From: Patagioenas fasciata
Lineage: Eukaryota > Chordata > Aves > Columbiformes > Columbidae
Length of the DNA stretch: 64,000 nt
NCBI RefSeq assembly: GCF_037038585.1
Contig: NC_092521.1
Span: 111,316,605-111,380,604 of the forward strand
Direction of reading: 5' to 3'
Below are positions 44,584 to 57,360 of the stretch, in pieces (the stretch's first letter is position 1; each line of letters starts with the position of its first letter). Both the position numbers and the translations under genes were made by a program. The notes beneath the pieces were generated by a model, which made no database searches, was not told the DNA's origin, and saw only the letters and a program-made list of their open reading frames with translations.

Positions 44584-45969
44584 TGTCCCCTCCCCCCCAT
44601 CCCCTGTCTCTCACCCCTTCTCCCCCCCTCTTCCCCCCACCCCCTTCCCCTCTCCCCGCTCTGTCCCCCCTCCCCGTCCTATCCCTCTCTCTTCACTTCC
44701 CCTCCCTCCTTCTCCCTCTCTCCCCCCTCCCTCCTCTTTTCCCTAAAAAAGACTTTCAAGGACACAAAACACAATGGATACAAAGTGTTCCTTTTTATTT
44801 TATTATAGGTTCTTGAAGGTTGGTTAGTTGCTTGCTGTTGTTGTAGGTTGCTTTAGGTGAGTTGTTCTATGCTGGTTTGGGTGTGCTGTTCTAGCTAAGT
44901 TTAGGACCACCTCGTGGAGCAGCAGGCACCCAGCCCAAATGGCCCAAAGAAGCCATGGCAAGGGGCCGTGCTCAGCGCTGCAGAGGAAGGCAAAAAACCC
45001 CCGGAGACCCTTGCTGTCCCACCTGGGGGAAAAAAAAGCCTTCCTCCCCCCAGCTGCAGGGCACGAGAGGCCATCTTCCTGGTGCTTGAGCAGCAGGCAG
45101 GATCCGAGCCAAAAGGGCCCAGAGGAGCTCTGCAAAGTGGTCATGCTCAATGCTGCAGAGGAAGGCAAAAAACCCCCGGGGACCAGTGCCAATCTGCCCC
45201 GGGGGAAAAAATTCCTTCCTGACCCCAGTGCTGGCGATCGGCTGTTCCCTGAGCATGTGAGCCAGACCTGGCTCCTTGTCCCACAGGCTGCTCACGCCTC
45301 CCAGGACCTGCCCAAGCCCTATCTTATCCTATCCTATCCTCTCCTACCCTACCCTAGGCTATCCTACCTTGCGCTGGAGCCATCTCCTGGACTTGGGAGA
45401 GTGCCCAAAGGCCTCCGACCTAACGGACCTTGGCGGGGGGCAAGAACGCTTCGGAAAATCCTGCTTCCAGCTGTCCTGTCAAGAATTCATGACCAAACCT
45501 GGGCAGAGAAAACAAAATGCCAGAGATGAAACTTACTGCACGTAACAAGAGGACACAACAGAGATGACGGAGGAAAACAGCAAGAGGGGAAGGAGAGGAG
45601 GAGCAGAGAACACAGAAGGAAACGAGACCCTTGAATCTCACCCAATCAGAGGAGTAAGAGAAGGCTTCCAAAAGACCAGGCTCTGAATACAAAGCATACC
45701 TCGTAAGGTTTTGTCTCCAAACTTTTCCTCTTTTGAAGGCAAGCTGCAGATCCCACGCTGTCCTTTGGTCTCCGACGCGGCGTCCTTCGGTCCCCGGCGG
45801 TCTCTGGCGCTCTCCAGCGGGCTTCTGTGCACACACACACGCACATATCTGGTTTTTATTTTCTATATCTACACATTTCTATTAACTCTAGAGTCTGTAT
45901 ACACGTCTACAGGGAGAAGGAGAAAAAGTCTGAATTATTTGTGCCATGTGCAAACCTTTTCCCTTGAAG

Positions 45970-47385
45970 GCAAGCTCCAGCTCCAGCGCTGCCCTTGGGT
46001 GTCCTGGCCGTCTGTGGGGGCTCCTGAGGACTCCTCCCGGTGCTCTGGGGCTGCCGACCAGAAGATGGCAGCGACTCTCCTCGCCTCTTCCCCAGGCCCC
46101 AGGGCAGAGGAGATGCCCCGGCATGAGGGCCGGGGCTGCGGGCTGGGAAGCCGGGCTCACCTGCGGCTCCAGAGCGGCTGCTGCTCCGGCCCGGCCCATC
46201 CCGTCCCGTCCCATGCCCCGGAGGCGGCTAGTGGCGGCTGCGGGGGCGGCGCCGCTTGTGCCCAGGCGCCTGCTTGGGGGCTCTGGGAGAGCCCCCGGCC
46301 GTCCTGCGGTGCTTCGGGCACCACGGCGCTGGGGGCAGCCCGCCCACGCTGCTCTTGTGCCCCAGCAGCCCTGCCTGAGGCGGGTCCACGTCCATCGGCT
46401 CCGCCTCCTCCCGAGGCGGGTCGATGTCCATGGGCTGCTCCTCCTCCTCCCGGGGTGGGTCAACCTCCATCGGCTCCTCCTCTCGCCTGGGGGCGGTGCT
46501 GCTGCTCCCGGCAGGCTGCCGCCGTTTCTTGGGCGGCGGAGCCATGGGCCGGGGGGTCCGTGAGCCTCCTCTTCTTTCTTCTGCTCGCTGCGGCCTCTTC
46601 TCTCCGAGCGCTGGCGCGGCTGCCACGGCTCTGCTCCAACTGCCACAACAGAGGCTCGCGGCGTCCCCAGCGAACGCTGCGGTGGCCGGCATGGCGGCCC
46701 ACAGGGCCACGAGGGCCCCGTCGCGGGGCCATTTTGCTCTGCAGTGCTGTCAATGCTTATACTTGGTTTGCCTCGCCTCGCCTCGCCTCGCCTCAGGTGG
46801 AACCAACTCATTTGCCTTTTGTCTAAAGGAAAGACCGACAGCCGCACATCTTTTGACAGTATCTTTGACCAGCACGACAAACCTGGCACTTGTATTGCAC
46901 AATTATCCTGTGCTAAGGGATTCTGCTGTTTCTTTAGTGCTGTACGATGAAGAATGCAAAAGGTGTTTGAAGAGACAGTGCTCGTTCCCGCGTTTACCGG
47001 CACACGGGGCGGGGCCGAGGAGCGACGGCTCTGCCATCCGCTCGTCAGGGCTGCTGGCTCGGTCTTTGCGGGAGGCGGTAGCGATTGGTCGGCTCTGTGT
47101 CCAGCATGGCGGCCAAGGCGAGCAGCAGCCCCTCTCAGCTGCTGCTGCCGCTCGGTAAGCGGCGCCGCGACGCTTCCGCGCTCTCCCGGTGCCCGGGCGG
47201 GGCTGCGCTGGGGCCCGGCCTGTGCCCGGCGGGCGGGCGGGCGGGGAGGGAGGCCGAGGCCGCTTGCGGGCACGCGTGGGTGGCGCGGTCGGCGCCGCCG
47301 CTTGGCGGGCAGCTGGAGCGGGGGGAGCGGGTGTGCCCGCCGGGTCCGGCGGTGTCGGCCGGTGCGGGAAAATCCCGTCGAAGAT
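45970..47385. promoter_or_regulatory. CpG island / bidirectional promoter, copy 5
   Basis: CCAAT box intact (47084-47088). CGGG run short. Confidence 0.65.
46228..46710 (-). CDS. Candidate PM(E/D)(V/I)DPP-repeat protein, copy 5
   Basis: Two residue changes: Pro to Ala in the N-terminal extension (shared with copy 6) and Arg to His in the PKRRR patch. Confidence 0.35.
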   Translation of the reverse strand: MALWAAMPATAAFAGDAASLCCGSWSRAVAAAPALGEKRPQRAEERRGGSRTPRPMAPPPKKRRQPAGSSSTAPRREEEPMEVDPPREEEEQPMDIDPPREEAEPMDVDPPQAGLLGHKSSVGGLPPAPWCPKHRRTAGGSPRAPKQAPGHKRRRPRSRH

Positions 47386-48133
47386 GTTACAGGCTTGTGA
47401 GTATTATTTCTGCTTGTTGTTGCTGTTTAAGTTTGTATTTCCTGAGGGAAAACTTGCTGTAAGGTCTGTAAGCAAAACGTGCTTGTTTTTTTGGAATGAA
47501 TGTTTGCCAGCTGAGTAGTTTCTGCCTTGGACTGAATCCTTGGGGGTGATCTGTTCGGGGCAGCCCTGTCATAGAGTAGCAGTTGCGTGACTGATCCTTG
47601 TCATCGGGTTCCTAACTGGTAGCCTTTATTTGGCGTGGGTTGTTGTGTTGAACTTCTCCGTAGTTCGTTTGCTTTTCCATTTCCTGAAGGTCTAGGCAAA
47701 GATTAAACAAATGAGTGGACTTAAAGAGAAGTATTTGTTATTTGGCCATGCCATGTTGCTATTTGAAACCTGTTTTGATTCTTGGTGATATTCAAGAAGT
47801 TGCCGCGACTCAGAGGGCAAATCTTGATGTGCTGAGCAGAAGAGTGCAATGGATCTTTTTGGTTGCCAGGTAGCTTTCCTGACCCATGTGGCCAGTTGAT
47901 CGAGATTCCACTGCACGCCTGAGAGAGTGAGAAAGATCCCCTCCCTCCTTAAAGAATGACCGTGATGCTAATGGGATGAAATACGCTTGTTGATCAGCCT
48001 GGATGTCGGTCAAGCTCTGTCCCATCTCTGCCCCCCTTCCTCGACAGGTCCCATCTGTGGGCAGAGCGGTCAGAATGTCCCTGGCTCTCAGACCAGAGCA
48101 ATTACAAACATTAGTTCTGTGCTGGGGTGTTAG
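47106..48133 (+). other. Plus-strand spliced unit, copy 5 (exon 1a to exon 2)
   Basis: Exon 1a ATG 47106, exon 1b ATG 47384, exon 2 from 48048. Splice sites kept. Confidence 0.35.
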
Positions 48134-48294
48134 CTCTTGTTCTCAACCTAATTCCAAAGAATGACTGTGCGAGCTGTGAAAAAGAAAGGTTTCTAACCGC
48201 GTGAAGAAAATCAGTTCGCTTTCGGCGAAAAGAGCACAATTTCTTTCAGGTATGGAGCCCTCAGGGCTCTGTCAGGGCTTTCTTTTCTCCTCTG

Positions 48295-48385
48295 CCTTCC
48301 CTTCCCTTCCCTTCCCTTCCCTTCCCTTCCCTTCCCTTCCCTTCCCTTCCCTTCCCTTCCCTTCCCTTCCCTTCCCTTCCCTTCC
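48295..48385. repeat. CTTCC pentamer array, copy 5 (91 bp)
   Basis: Pure array, three pentamers longer than in copies 2 and 4. Confidence 0.95.
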
Positions 48386-49023
48386 ACCTTCCCTCTCCCT
48401 TCCTTCACTCTTCCCTAAAAACCACTTCCCAGGACACAAAACGCAATGGATACAAGTGTTTCTATTTGATTTTGTTTTATTTTCTTTTTTAATTTACTTC
48501 CTTTGATGTTATTTCATGTCATTTCTGTTTCTCACTCTGTTTCAGAGCCAGTGCTCACAATCCTTAACACAAGCCCACGTGTAGCCAGGAGCAGGCTGAT
48601 GCGTTCTTCAGTTTAGCTTGAACAAACAGCCCTTGCAGGCTGGCAAAGGCAAGTCCCAGAGCTGCAGAGAGCAGCAGCAGGAATAGAGGCCAAGCTTTCC
48701 CTGGTTGCTGAAGAGGGAGAACCTTGAGAATGAGGCGCGGGCCTGACCATGCACAAAAGAAGAGGTCTGTGGTACTGTGGGATCTTTTCCGAAGCATCAC
48801 ATGTATCAATGACAAGCAGACGTTTTGCCTTCCACAGCTTGTTTTGCTGCTGTGCTTCTCGGGCAGGGATGCACGAGAAGCGCTCTGGTCCCTGCCAGGC
48901 GCTGGTGTTGCCCGCAGGGAGAGCTGCCGAGTGGCAGCTGCGAATCCTTCCTGTTCCTGACAGGACACCAGTGGCTGCTCCAAAGCACTGGGTCCCCATG
49001 CAACATCTCTGCATCCTGTTGCC

Positions 49024-50155
49024 TACATCTGCCTTCTTTGTCTGTAACTTGTTTGGGTTTTGCCTGTTTCTTTCTACCTTGTTTGTTTTTTTGTTGTGGT
49101 GGTGGTGGTGGTGGTGTTTCTCTTGTTGCTGTTGTTCTGGTTTTGTTGGGGCTTTTGAAGTTTGTTTCGTTTGGTTGGTTTAGGTCAGTTTCTATGAGTT
49201 GGTTTTGGTAGGCTTTTTGAGAGTGGTTGTTCGAAGGTGGTTGTTTGACGCTGTATTACGTTGTTGGTAGGTTGTGTGTTCGTAGGTCACTGAAGGCGGG
49301 TTGTTTTAGGTTAAGGTTTGTTAAGTTTGGTTTAGGTTGGCGGTCTTAGCTGCTTGTTTCAGGTTTGATGGTTTAGCTTGGTTTGGGTTGGTTAGTTTAG
49401 GTGGGCGGGTTCAGGTTGTTTGATGTGATTTTCTTAGCGCTGCTCTGTGTGGTTTAGCTTAGGAGGTTTCTTTTTCTTGGTTTTGCTGGGTTCTTTGGTT
49501 GGTGCTGTTTTCTGAGGATTCTTTAGCACTGGTTGTGTTAGTTTGGTTTAGGTTTCTGGTTTTAGTAGCTTGGTTCAGTTTGTTGCGGTCGTTTGAGGTT
49601 GGTTTGAGGCAGGTTCTTTGAGGGTGGTTGTGAGAGGCTGGTTGTTGAAGGCTGGTGGGTTGAGGTTGCTTGATGCAGGTGATTTTTGGTTGAAGTTGTC
49701 TTCCGTCGGTTGTTGTAGGTGGCGTATCTGAAGCCGTTTTCATGGAGGCTGTTTTCTTTAGTTTGGTTGAGGTTTGTTTAGATGATTTTAAGTTGGGGGT
49801 GGGTTGGTTATTTGAGGTTGTTTCTTTTCAGTAAGCAGTTTAGGTGGGTTGGTGGGTGTCTGTGTTTTTAGGTAGGTTGGTTTAGGCAGGTTTGGTTTAC
49901 ATTGTTTAGGTCGCTTGAAGGGTTTCTGTTAAGGTTGGTTCAGGTTGTTTGGTTTAGGTTGGTTTAGTTATTTCCTGGTAGGTTGTTTAGGGCAGTGTTA
50001 TGCACGGTGCATGTTTTGAAGATGGGTTCCTTCAGGCTGGGGTGGCTTAGATTGGTTGTTGAGGGTGCTTTAGGTGGTTTGGTTAGATGTACATTGTGTT
50101 TTGTTGGTTTTAGGTTGTGTCTGGATGCTTTGGATGTAACTGCAATCTCGCTGGG
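49024..50155. repeat. G/T-rich block across the copy 5/6 junction
   Basis: Uninterrupted TGG run. Confidence 0.85.
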
Positions 50156-51451
50156 ACATGTGTCCCCCCACTAATCACCAGGCTCGATTGGGCTGTTTCT
50201 GCTGTCTCGGCAGATGTCCCCTTCCTCCTTCCCTGCTCCACGTGTTTCCCTGCCTTGCTCAAAGAGGATGACGTTCCCCGCTAGAGGCGAACCATTGCTA
50301 GGTCAAGGGTATACGGTAGCTGCGCTGTGCTTGAGAACCTCCCTCCAAACAAGCTCAGGGTCCGTTAGGAGGAGAACCTGGGGTAGTCAAGCTTCCAAGA
50401 CTGCAGGCACATCCAAGTGAGACACTGCCTGGGGTAGGGTGGCTGGTGGTTGGGTTTTTGTTGTTGAGGTTTTTTAGGGTGTTTTAGCTTTGTTGTTGAA
50501 GTTGAGTTGATCTAGATTGGTTTTTAGCTTGGTCATTGTAGGCTGGTTTCAGTGGTTCTATTTAGCTTTGGGTTGTTTGCTTTAGGTCATTTTGGTCAGG
50601 TTATGTCATTGGGTTTCGTATTTTTGAGGCTGGTTTAGATCGGTCGCTTTAGGTAGTTTTATCCTTTATTAGATTGGTTTTAAGTTGTTTGAGATTGTTT
50701 AATGGTTATTTTAGGTTAAGATTGGTTGGTTTCAGTTTGTTTAGCTTGTTTGGTTCTAGGTTGCTTAAGGTTGGTTGAGAAATGCCGGTTTATGTAGTTT
50801 TAGATTGTTTTAGGTAGGATTTTTTTAGATCATTTGGTTTAGGTAGGTTTGTTTTAGGGTGTTTAGGTTGGTTTATTTTGTTTGGTTTAGGTAATTTGTT
50901 GTAGATTGTTTAAGGTTCTGTTTAGGTTGTTGGTGGCTGATTGAAGTTTTTTAAGGCAGACTGGTTTAGCTTCTTTAAGGTTGGTTTAGGTGAGCTGTTC
51001 TATGCTGGTTTGGGTAGGCTGTTCTAGCTAAGTTTAGGGCCAGCTCGTGGAGCAGCAGGCACCCAGCCCAAATGGCGCAAAGAAGCCGTGGCAAGGGGCC
51101 GTGCTCAGCGCTGCAGAGGAAGGCAAAAAACCCCCGGAGACGCTTGCTGTCCCACCTGGGGGAAAAAAAAAGCCTTCCTCCCCCCAGCTGCAGGGCACAA
51201 GAGGCCATCTTCCTGGTGCTTGAGCAGCAGGCAGGATCCGAGCCAAAAGGGCCCAGAGGAGCTCTGCAAAGTGGTCATGCTCAATGCTGCAGAGGAAGGC
51301 AAAAAACCCCCGGGGACCAGTGCCAATCTGCCCCGGGGGAAAAAATTCCTTCCTGACCCCAGTGCTGGCGATCGGCTGTTCCCTGAGCATGTGAGCCAGA
51401 CCTGGCTCCTTGTCCCACAGGCTGCTCACGCCTCCCAGGACCTGCCCAAGC

Positions 51452-51543
51452 CCTATCCTATCCTATCCTATCCTATCCTATCCTATCCTATCCTATCCTA
51501 TCCTATCCTATCCTATCCTATCCTATCCTATCCTATCCTATCC
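51452..51543. repeat. TATCC pentamer array, copy 6 (92 bp, pure)
   Basis: Uninterrupted like copy 4 but two pentamers longer, so it has changed length since the two copies shared this allele. Confidence 0.95.
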
Positions 51544-53409
51544 TCCCTTGAGCTGGAGTCATCTCCCGGACTCCCGAGAGTGCTCAAATGCCCCTGACAT
51601 GATGGACCTTGGCGGGGACTAGAATGCTTCCTGTGCCTGGTGGGACACCAGTGGTTGTCCCAAAGCACTGCAACCCCTTGCAACCCCTTTACATCCTAGT
51701 TCTTACGGCTCCTGAGCCTGGCTCCACAGGGGATGAAGATGGTGAGCTCTGCAGTGCTCCTCCCGAAGGAATTCCCTTGGTCTTGCCACTGCTATCCAGC
51801 TGAAAAGGATTTCCAGCCATCAGATAAGCTTGGCAGGTGGCCCTGGCAGTCCGTGTGCCATTCCTTCCCAATGCAGCAAGTGACTTGTGCTGCCCAACGC
51901 AGCAAGTGGCGTGCTGCTACGCTGTCATTTATGGTGACGCTGTCTGCTCGGGAAGAAGTCCTGAATGGTTTTGTGCTGTTTACCGTCTCTTTCCCTGGAC
52001 TTGATAGCTCTTTTCCTGCTTTGGCTTTCATCCTTGATATCGTCCTTGAAGAGCTCTGCAGTGCTCCTCAAGAAGAAATTCCCTTTGTCTTGCCACTGCT
52101 ACCCAGCTGAAAAGGATTTCCATCCATGAGCTGAGGTTTGAAGGTGGCCCTGGCAGCAGATTGTCTTACAGTGGAGAACCTCCAGCAGCCTCACGCAAGC
52201 TCTTCCTCCCTCAGCCCCTGCCCTGTGATGCCACCAGCTCCTCAAGTGCTTCCTCCGGGATGTGTTGGGGCTGCCCCCGGGCCAGCTCTGGCAGTGGACA
52301 CGGGACCCGGCTGCTCCTTTTGATCCTGCCCAGGGCATTGTGAGCTCTGCGTTGCCGGGTGCTGGCATTGTGACGTGGGGGTGACAGAGCCCCACGTGTG
52401 CAGCCCCGCCCGCCCCCAATCCGCCCAGCACCCTATGGAGGAAGCCTTTGGGGTGCTGGCCCCAGATCAGTCCCTGAGCTGAAGAGGCCCAGGAGGCTGT
52501 CCCTGCCCTTGGTGTGCATTCGCTGGGCAGAGCTGCTGGGTGTCCCTGAGGCCTCCTCTGCCGCTCGGCTCCCCAGAACAAACCTCCTGCTGTTTCTCTT
52601 CTCTCAGGCAGAAACCAGCCCTGCAGCCTCGAGGCCACCCTAGTATAGCCATCTCCTCTCTGCCCCACATAAAATGCCCACTGGGTCCCACAGCAAGGAA
52701 GACCAGGGACTCAATCCAGCTGGACACAAACCCTTTCCTGAGGCATAAAGAGAGTGATTTTGAGAGCTGCAGAGAGCAGCAGCAGGAATAGAGGCCAAGC
52801 TTTCCCTGGTTCGTAAGAGGGAGAACCTTGAGAATCAGGCGCAGGACTGACCATGCCCAAAAGAAGAAGAAGAAGTAGAAGATGATGATGACGGGTGTGG
52901 TACCGTGGGATGTTTTCCAGAGCTACGCGACACGTAGCGACAACGAGCGGACTTTTTGCCTTCCACAGCTTGTTTTGCTGCTGTGCTTCTTGGGCAGGGA
53001 TGCACGAGAAGCGCTTTGGTCCCTGCCAGGCGCTTGTGTTGCCCGCAGGGAGAGGTGCCGAGTGGCAGCTGCGGATGTTGCAGCCGGGCTGGAGCCCTTC
53101 CAAGCAGGGGCTGTTTTGGTGGAGGGAGGTTTTTGGTTTTGGTAGCTTGGTTGAGGTTGTTGAGGTGGTTGGAGGTGGTTTGTTTGAGGCAGGTTCTTCT
53201 TTGAGGGTGGTTGTGGGAGGCTGGGTTGTTGAAGGCTGGTGGGTTTAGGTAGCTTGATGTAGGTGATACTTGGTTGAAGTTGTTTTCCCTTGGTTGTTTT
53301 AGGTGGGGTATGTGAAGTTGTTTTCATTGAGGTTGTTTCCAGTATTTTGTTTGAGGTTGGTGTAGGTGGTTTGGTTGAGGTTGTTGAGATGGTTTGAGGT
53401 TGGGTGGCT

Positions 53410-54558
53410 TAGGTTGGTTCTGTTATAAAGCTTCAGTTGCCATGGGGACTCGAACCCATGACTGGAGAGTCTGTTTACCCTTCTCCCACTTGCATGCAGT
53501 CATTAGCGGGTCCATCCTGGCTCCAGTGACCGGGACGCAACAGAAGGCTCACTCAGGGTTACTCGATCTACCCCCAAGATCGCTAGCGGCAGACCCCCTT
53601 CTGGTGGAGTCAAGTCAGTAGCCCCCTTAGGTAGGTGCCCATTTACAGCAATATGGGGAATCTGGCCATGCGGAGGCTTCCCTCGCCAGTTGCTGGCCCC
53701 CATGTTACAGGCCCACGTTACAGTAAAACAAAAGCATACCTTATCCGCTTAATTCAAAAAGTCGTTGTCTGCCCCCGCGGTGACCAGCCGGAGTGGAACG
53801 GAGCCCCTGTGAAATAAAAGGTGCGGGACACGTCTGGGAGGTCCGTTTCTCTCAGGCGGTCCGCACAGCCGGGCAGAGCTTGTCCCTTCGTGGTCGCCAA
53901 AATTGATATGTGGAAACAACTTTACAGCCTATAAAGTCATAAAACTTTACAACGTGCAAGCCTATAAAGCGGGTACGTTTATCTGATATCGGGCGCAAGG
54001 GGGATCGTTCCACCATTCATGCGCACCTTCTAACACTATGAGGTGTGTTTAAATACAGCAAGGTGTTAGGTATTCATAATGACCCCAGGAACGCCTATAC
54101 TTATTCATAACCTTTCCCCGCTTCTTATTAAAATGAGTCCCAGGTCATAATTTCCAAAGCCTCCTCCTAGACAGCTCCCTGTTGCGCCTGCGCGGTGCCA
54201 TCTGGTGGTCTTGAGGAGGGGTCTTTGGATGAAGGCTCCTTCAGCTTCGTCACAGTGAACTTTTTACCTTTGGCTCATTATGTTGAATTGACTGGGACCC
54301 AAGCGGCCAAGTCAATTGAAACCAGGCTGGCGCCCCCTTTTGCTCTAAGTCTTTGTTACCTCGTCTCCTCAAGTTTACAGCTGGGTGCAGTAAAACTTCT
54401 TATCTTGGCATTCGAGGGGGTTCTGTTTTTCTTAGCATGAGTCTACATAAAGCTCTAAACTAAGCACTTATTGTGTGCCTAAGCCTTAAAGTGGTAGTTC
54501 ATTAGTAGGCACCCATTATATGTTTAGTTAACCCTTAAAATGGTAGTTCCCTCTATCA
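53410..54558 (-). mobile_element. Endogenous retrovirus remnant, copy 6
   Basis: LTR 53904-54558; primer-binding site 53882-53899. Same extent as copy 1. Confidence 0.75.
54196..54208 (-). promoter_or_regulatory. CTCF core motif in LTR, copy 6
   Basis: Identical 13-mer and orientation, 9975 bp from the copy-5 site. The copy-7 site would fall just beyond the window end. Confidence 0.6.
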
Positions 54559-55944
54559 TGTCCCCTCCCCCCCATCCCCTGTCTCTCACCCCTTCTCCCC
54601 CCCTCTTCCCCCCACCCCCTTCCCCTCTCCCCGCTCTGTCCCCCCTCCCCGTCCTATCCCTCTCTCTTCACTTCCCCTCCCTCCTTCTCCCTCTCTCCCC
54701 CCTCCCTCCTCTTTTCCCTAAAAAAGACTTTCAAGGACACAAAACACAATGGATACAAAGTGTTCCTTTTTATTTTATTATAGGTTCTTGAAGGTTGGTT
54801 AGTTGCTTGCTGTTGTTGTAGGTTGCTTTAGGTGAGTTGTTCTATGCTGGTTTGGGTGTGCTGTTCTAGCTAAGTTTAGGACCACCTCGTGGAGCAGCAG
54901 GCACCCAGCCCAAATGGCCCAAAGAAGCCATGGCAAGGGGCCGTGCTCAGCGCTGCAGAGGAAGGCAAAAAACCCCCGGAGACCCTTGCTGTCCCACCTG
55001 GGGGAAAAAAAAGCCTTCCTCCCCCCAGCTGCAGGGCACGAGAGGCCATCTTCCTGGTGCTTGAGCAGCAGGCAGGATCCGAGCCAAAAGGGCCCAGAGG
55101 AGCTCTGCAAAGTGGTCATGCTCAATGCTGCAGAGGAAGGCAAAAAACCCCCGGGGACCAGTGCCAATCTGCCCCGGGGGAAAAAATTCCTTCCTGACCC
55201 CAGTGCTGGCGATCGGCTGTTCCCTGAGCATGTGAGCCAGACCTGGCTCCTTGTCCCACAGGCTGCTCACGCCTCCCAGGACCTGCCCAAGCCCTATCTT
55301 ATCCTATCCTATCCTCTCCTACCCTACCCTAGGCTATCCTACCTTGCGCTGGAGCCATCTCCTGGACTTGGGAGAGTGCCCAAAGGCCTCCGACCTAACG
55401 GACCTTGGCGGGGGGCAAGAACGCTTCGGAAAATCCTGCTTCCAGCTGTCCTGTCAAGAATTCATGACCAAACCTGGGCAGAGAAAACAAAATGCCAGAG
55501 ATGAAACTTACTGCACGTAACAAGAGGACACAACAGAGATGACGGAGGAAAACAGCAAGAGGGGAAGGAGAGGAGGAGCAGAGAACACAGAAGGAAACGA
55601 GACCCTTGAATCTCACCCAATCAGAGGAGTAAGAGAAGGCTTCCAAAAGACCAGGCTCTGAATACAAAGCATACCTCGTAAGGTTTTGTCTCCAAACTTT
55701 TCCTCTTTTGAAGGCAAGCTGCAGATCCCACGCTGTCCTTTGGTCTCCGACGCGGCGTCCTTCGGTCCCCGGCGGTCTCTGGCGCTCTCCAGCGGGCTTC
55801 TGTGCACACACACACGCACATATCTGGTTTTTATTTTCTATATCTACACATTTCTATTAACTCTAGAGTCTGTATACACGTCTACAGGGAGAAGGAGAAA
55901 AAGTCTGAATTATTTGTGCCATGTGCAAACCTTTTCCCTTGAAG

Positions 55945-57360
55945 GCAAGCTCCAGCTCCAGCGCTGCCCTTGGGTGTCCTGGCCGTCTGTGGGGGCTCCT
56001 GAGGACTCCTCCCGGTGCTCTGGGGCTGCCGACCAGAAGATGGCAGCGACTCTCCTCGCCTCTTACCCAGGCCCCAGGGCAGAGGAGATGCCCCGGCATG
56101 AGGGCCGGGGCTGCGGGCTGGGAAGCCGGGCTCACCTGCGGCTCCAGAGCGGCTGCTGCTCCGGCCCGGCCCATCCCGTCCCGTCCCATGCCCCGGAGGC
56201 GGCTAGTGGCGGCTGCGGGGGCGGCGCCGCTTGTGCCCAGGCGCCTGCTTGGGGGCTCTGGGAGAGCCCCCGGCCGTCCTGCGGCGCTTCGGGCACCACG
56301 GCGCTGGGGGCAGCCCGCCCACGCTGCTCTTCTGCCCCAGCAGCCCTGCCTGAGGCGGGTCCACGTCCATCGGCTCCGCCTCCTCCCGAGGCGGGTCGAT
56401 GTCCATGGGCTGCTCCTCCTCCTCCCGGGGTGGGTCAACCTCCATCGGCTCCTCCTCTCGCCTGGGGGCGGTGCTGCTGCTCCCGGCAGGCTGCCGCCGT
56501 TTCTTGGGCGGCGGAGCCATGGGCCGGGGGGTCCGTGAGCCTCCTCTTCTTTCTTCTGCTCGCTGCGGCCTCTTCTCTCCGAGCGCTGGCGCGGCTGCCA
56601 CGGCTCTGCTCCAACTGCCACAACAGAGGCTCGCGGCGTCCCCAGCGAACGCTGCGGTGGCCGGCATGGCGGCCCACAGGGCCACGAGGGCCCCGTCGCG
56701 GGGCCATTTTGCTCTGCAGTGCTGTCAATGCTTATACTTGGTTTGCCTCGCCTCGCCTCGCCTCGCCTCAGGTGGAACCAACTCATTTGCCTTTTGTCTA
56801 AAGGAAAGACCGACAGCCGCACATCTTTTGACAGTATCTTTGACCAGCACGACAAACCTGGCACTTGTATTGCACAATTATCCTGTGCTAAGGGATTCTG
56901 CTGTTTCTTTAGTGCTGTACGATGAAGAATGCAAAAGGTGTTTGAAGAGACAGTGCTCGTTCCCGCGTTTACCGGCACACGGGGCGGGGCCGAGGAGCGA
57001 CGGCTCTGCCATCCGCTCGTCAGGGCTGCTGGCTCGGTCTTTGCGGGAGGCGGTAGCGATTGCTCGGGTCTGTGTCCAGCATGGCGGCGAAGGCGAGCAG
57101 CAGCCCCTCTCAGCTGCTGCTGCCGCTCGGTAAGCGGCGCCGCGACGCTTCCGCGCTCTCCCGGTGCCCGGGCGGGGCTGCGCTGGGGCCCGGCCTGTGC
57201 CCGGCGGGCGGGCGGGCGGGGAGGGAGGCCGAGGCCGCTTGCGGGCACGCGTGGGTGGCGCGGTCGGCGCCGCCGCTTGGCGGGCAGCTGGAGCGGGGGG
57301 AGCGGGTGTGCCCGCCGGGTCCGGCGGTGTCGGCCGGTGCGGGAAGATCCCGTCGAAGAT
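55945..57360. promoter_or_regulatory. CpG island / bidirectional promoter, copy 6
   Basis: CCAAT box changed to ATTGC (57059-57063), with the same linked changes as copy 3. Confidence 0.65.
56203..56685 (-). CDS. Candidate PM(E/D)(V/I)DPP-repeat protein, copy 6
   Basis: The shared Pro to Ala change and a private His to Gln after the third repeat (LLGHK to LLGQK). Confidence 0.35.
   Translation of the reverse strand: MALWAAMPATAAFAGDAASLCCGSWSRAVAAAPALGEKRPQRAEERRGGSRTPRPMAPPPKKRRQPAGSSSTAPRREEEPMEVDPPREEEEQPMDIDPPREEAEPMDVDPPQAGLLGQKSSVGGLPPAPWCPKRRRTAGGSPRAPKQAPGHKRRRPRSRH

Larger units (their letters stand above)
39836..49805. repeat. Macrosatellite unit, copy 5 (complete, 9970 bp)
   Basis: The longest copy, mainly because its CTTCC array has 91 bp. 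The 5' half resembles copy 3. It has a cluster of private substitutions within about 100 bp in segment B2 (48708-48810) and an A near 47438. It shares with copy 6 a C in the minus-strand exon near 46623. Confidence 0.97.
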
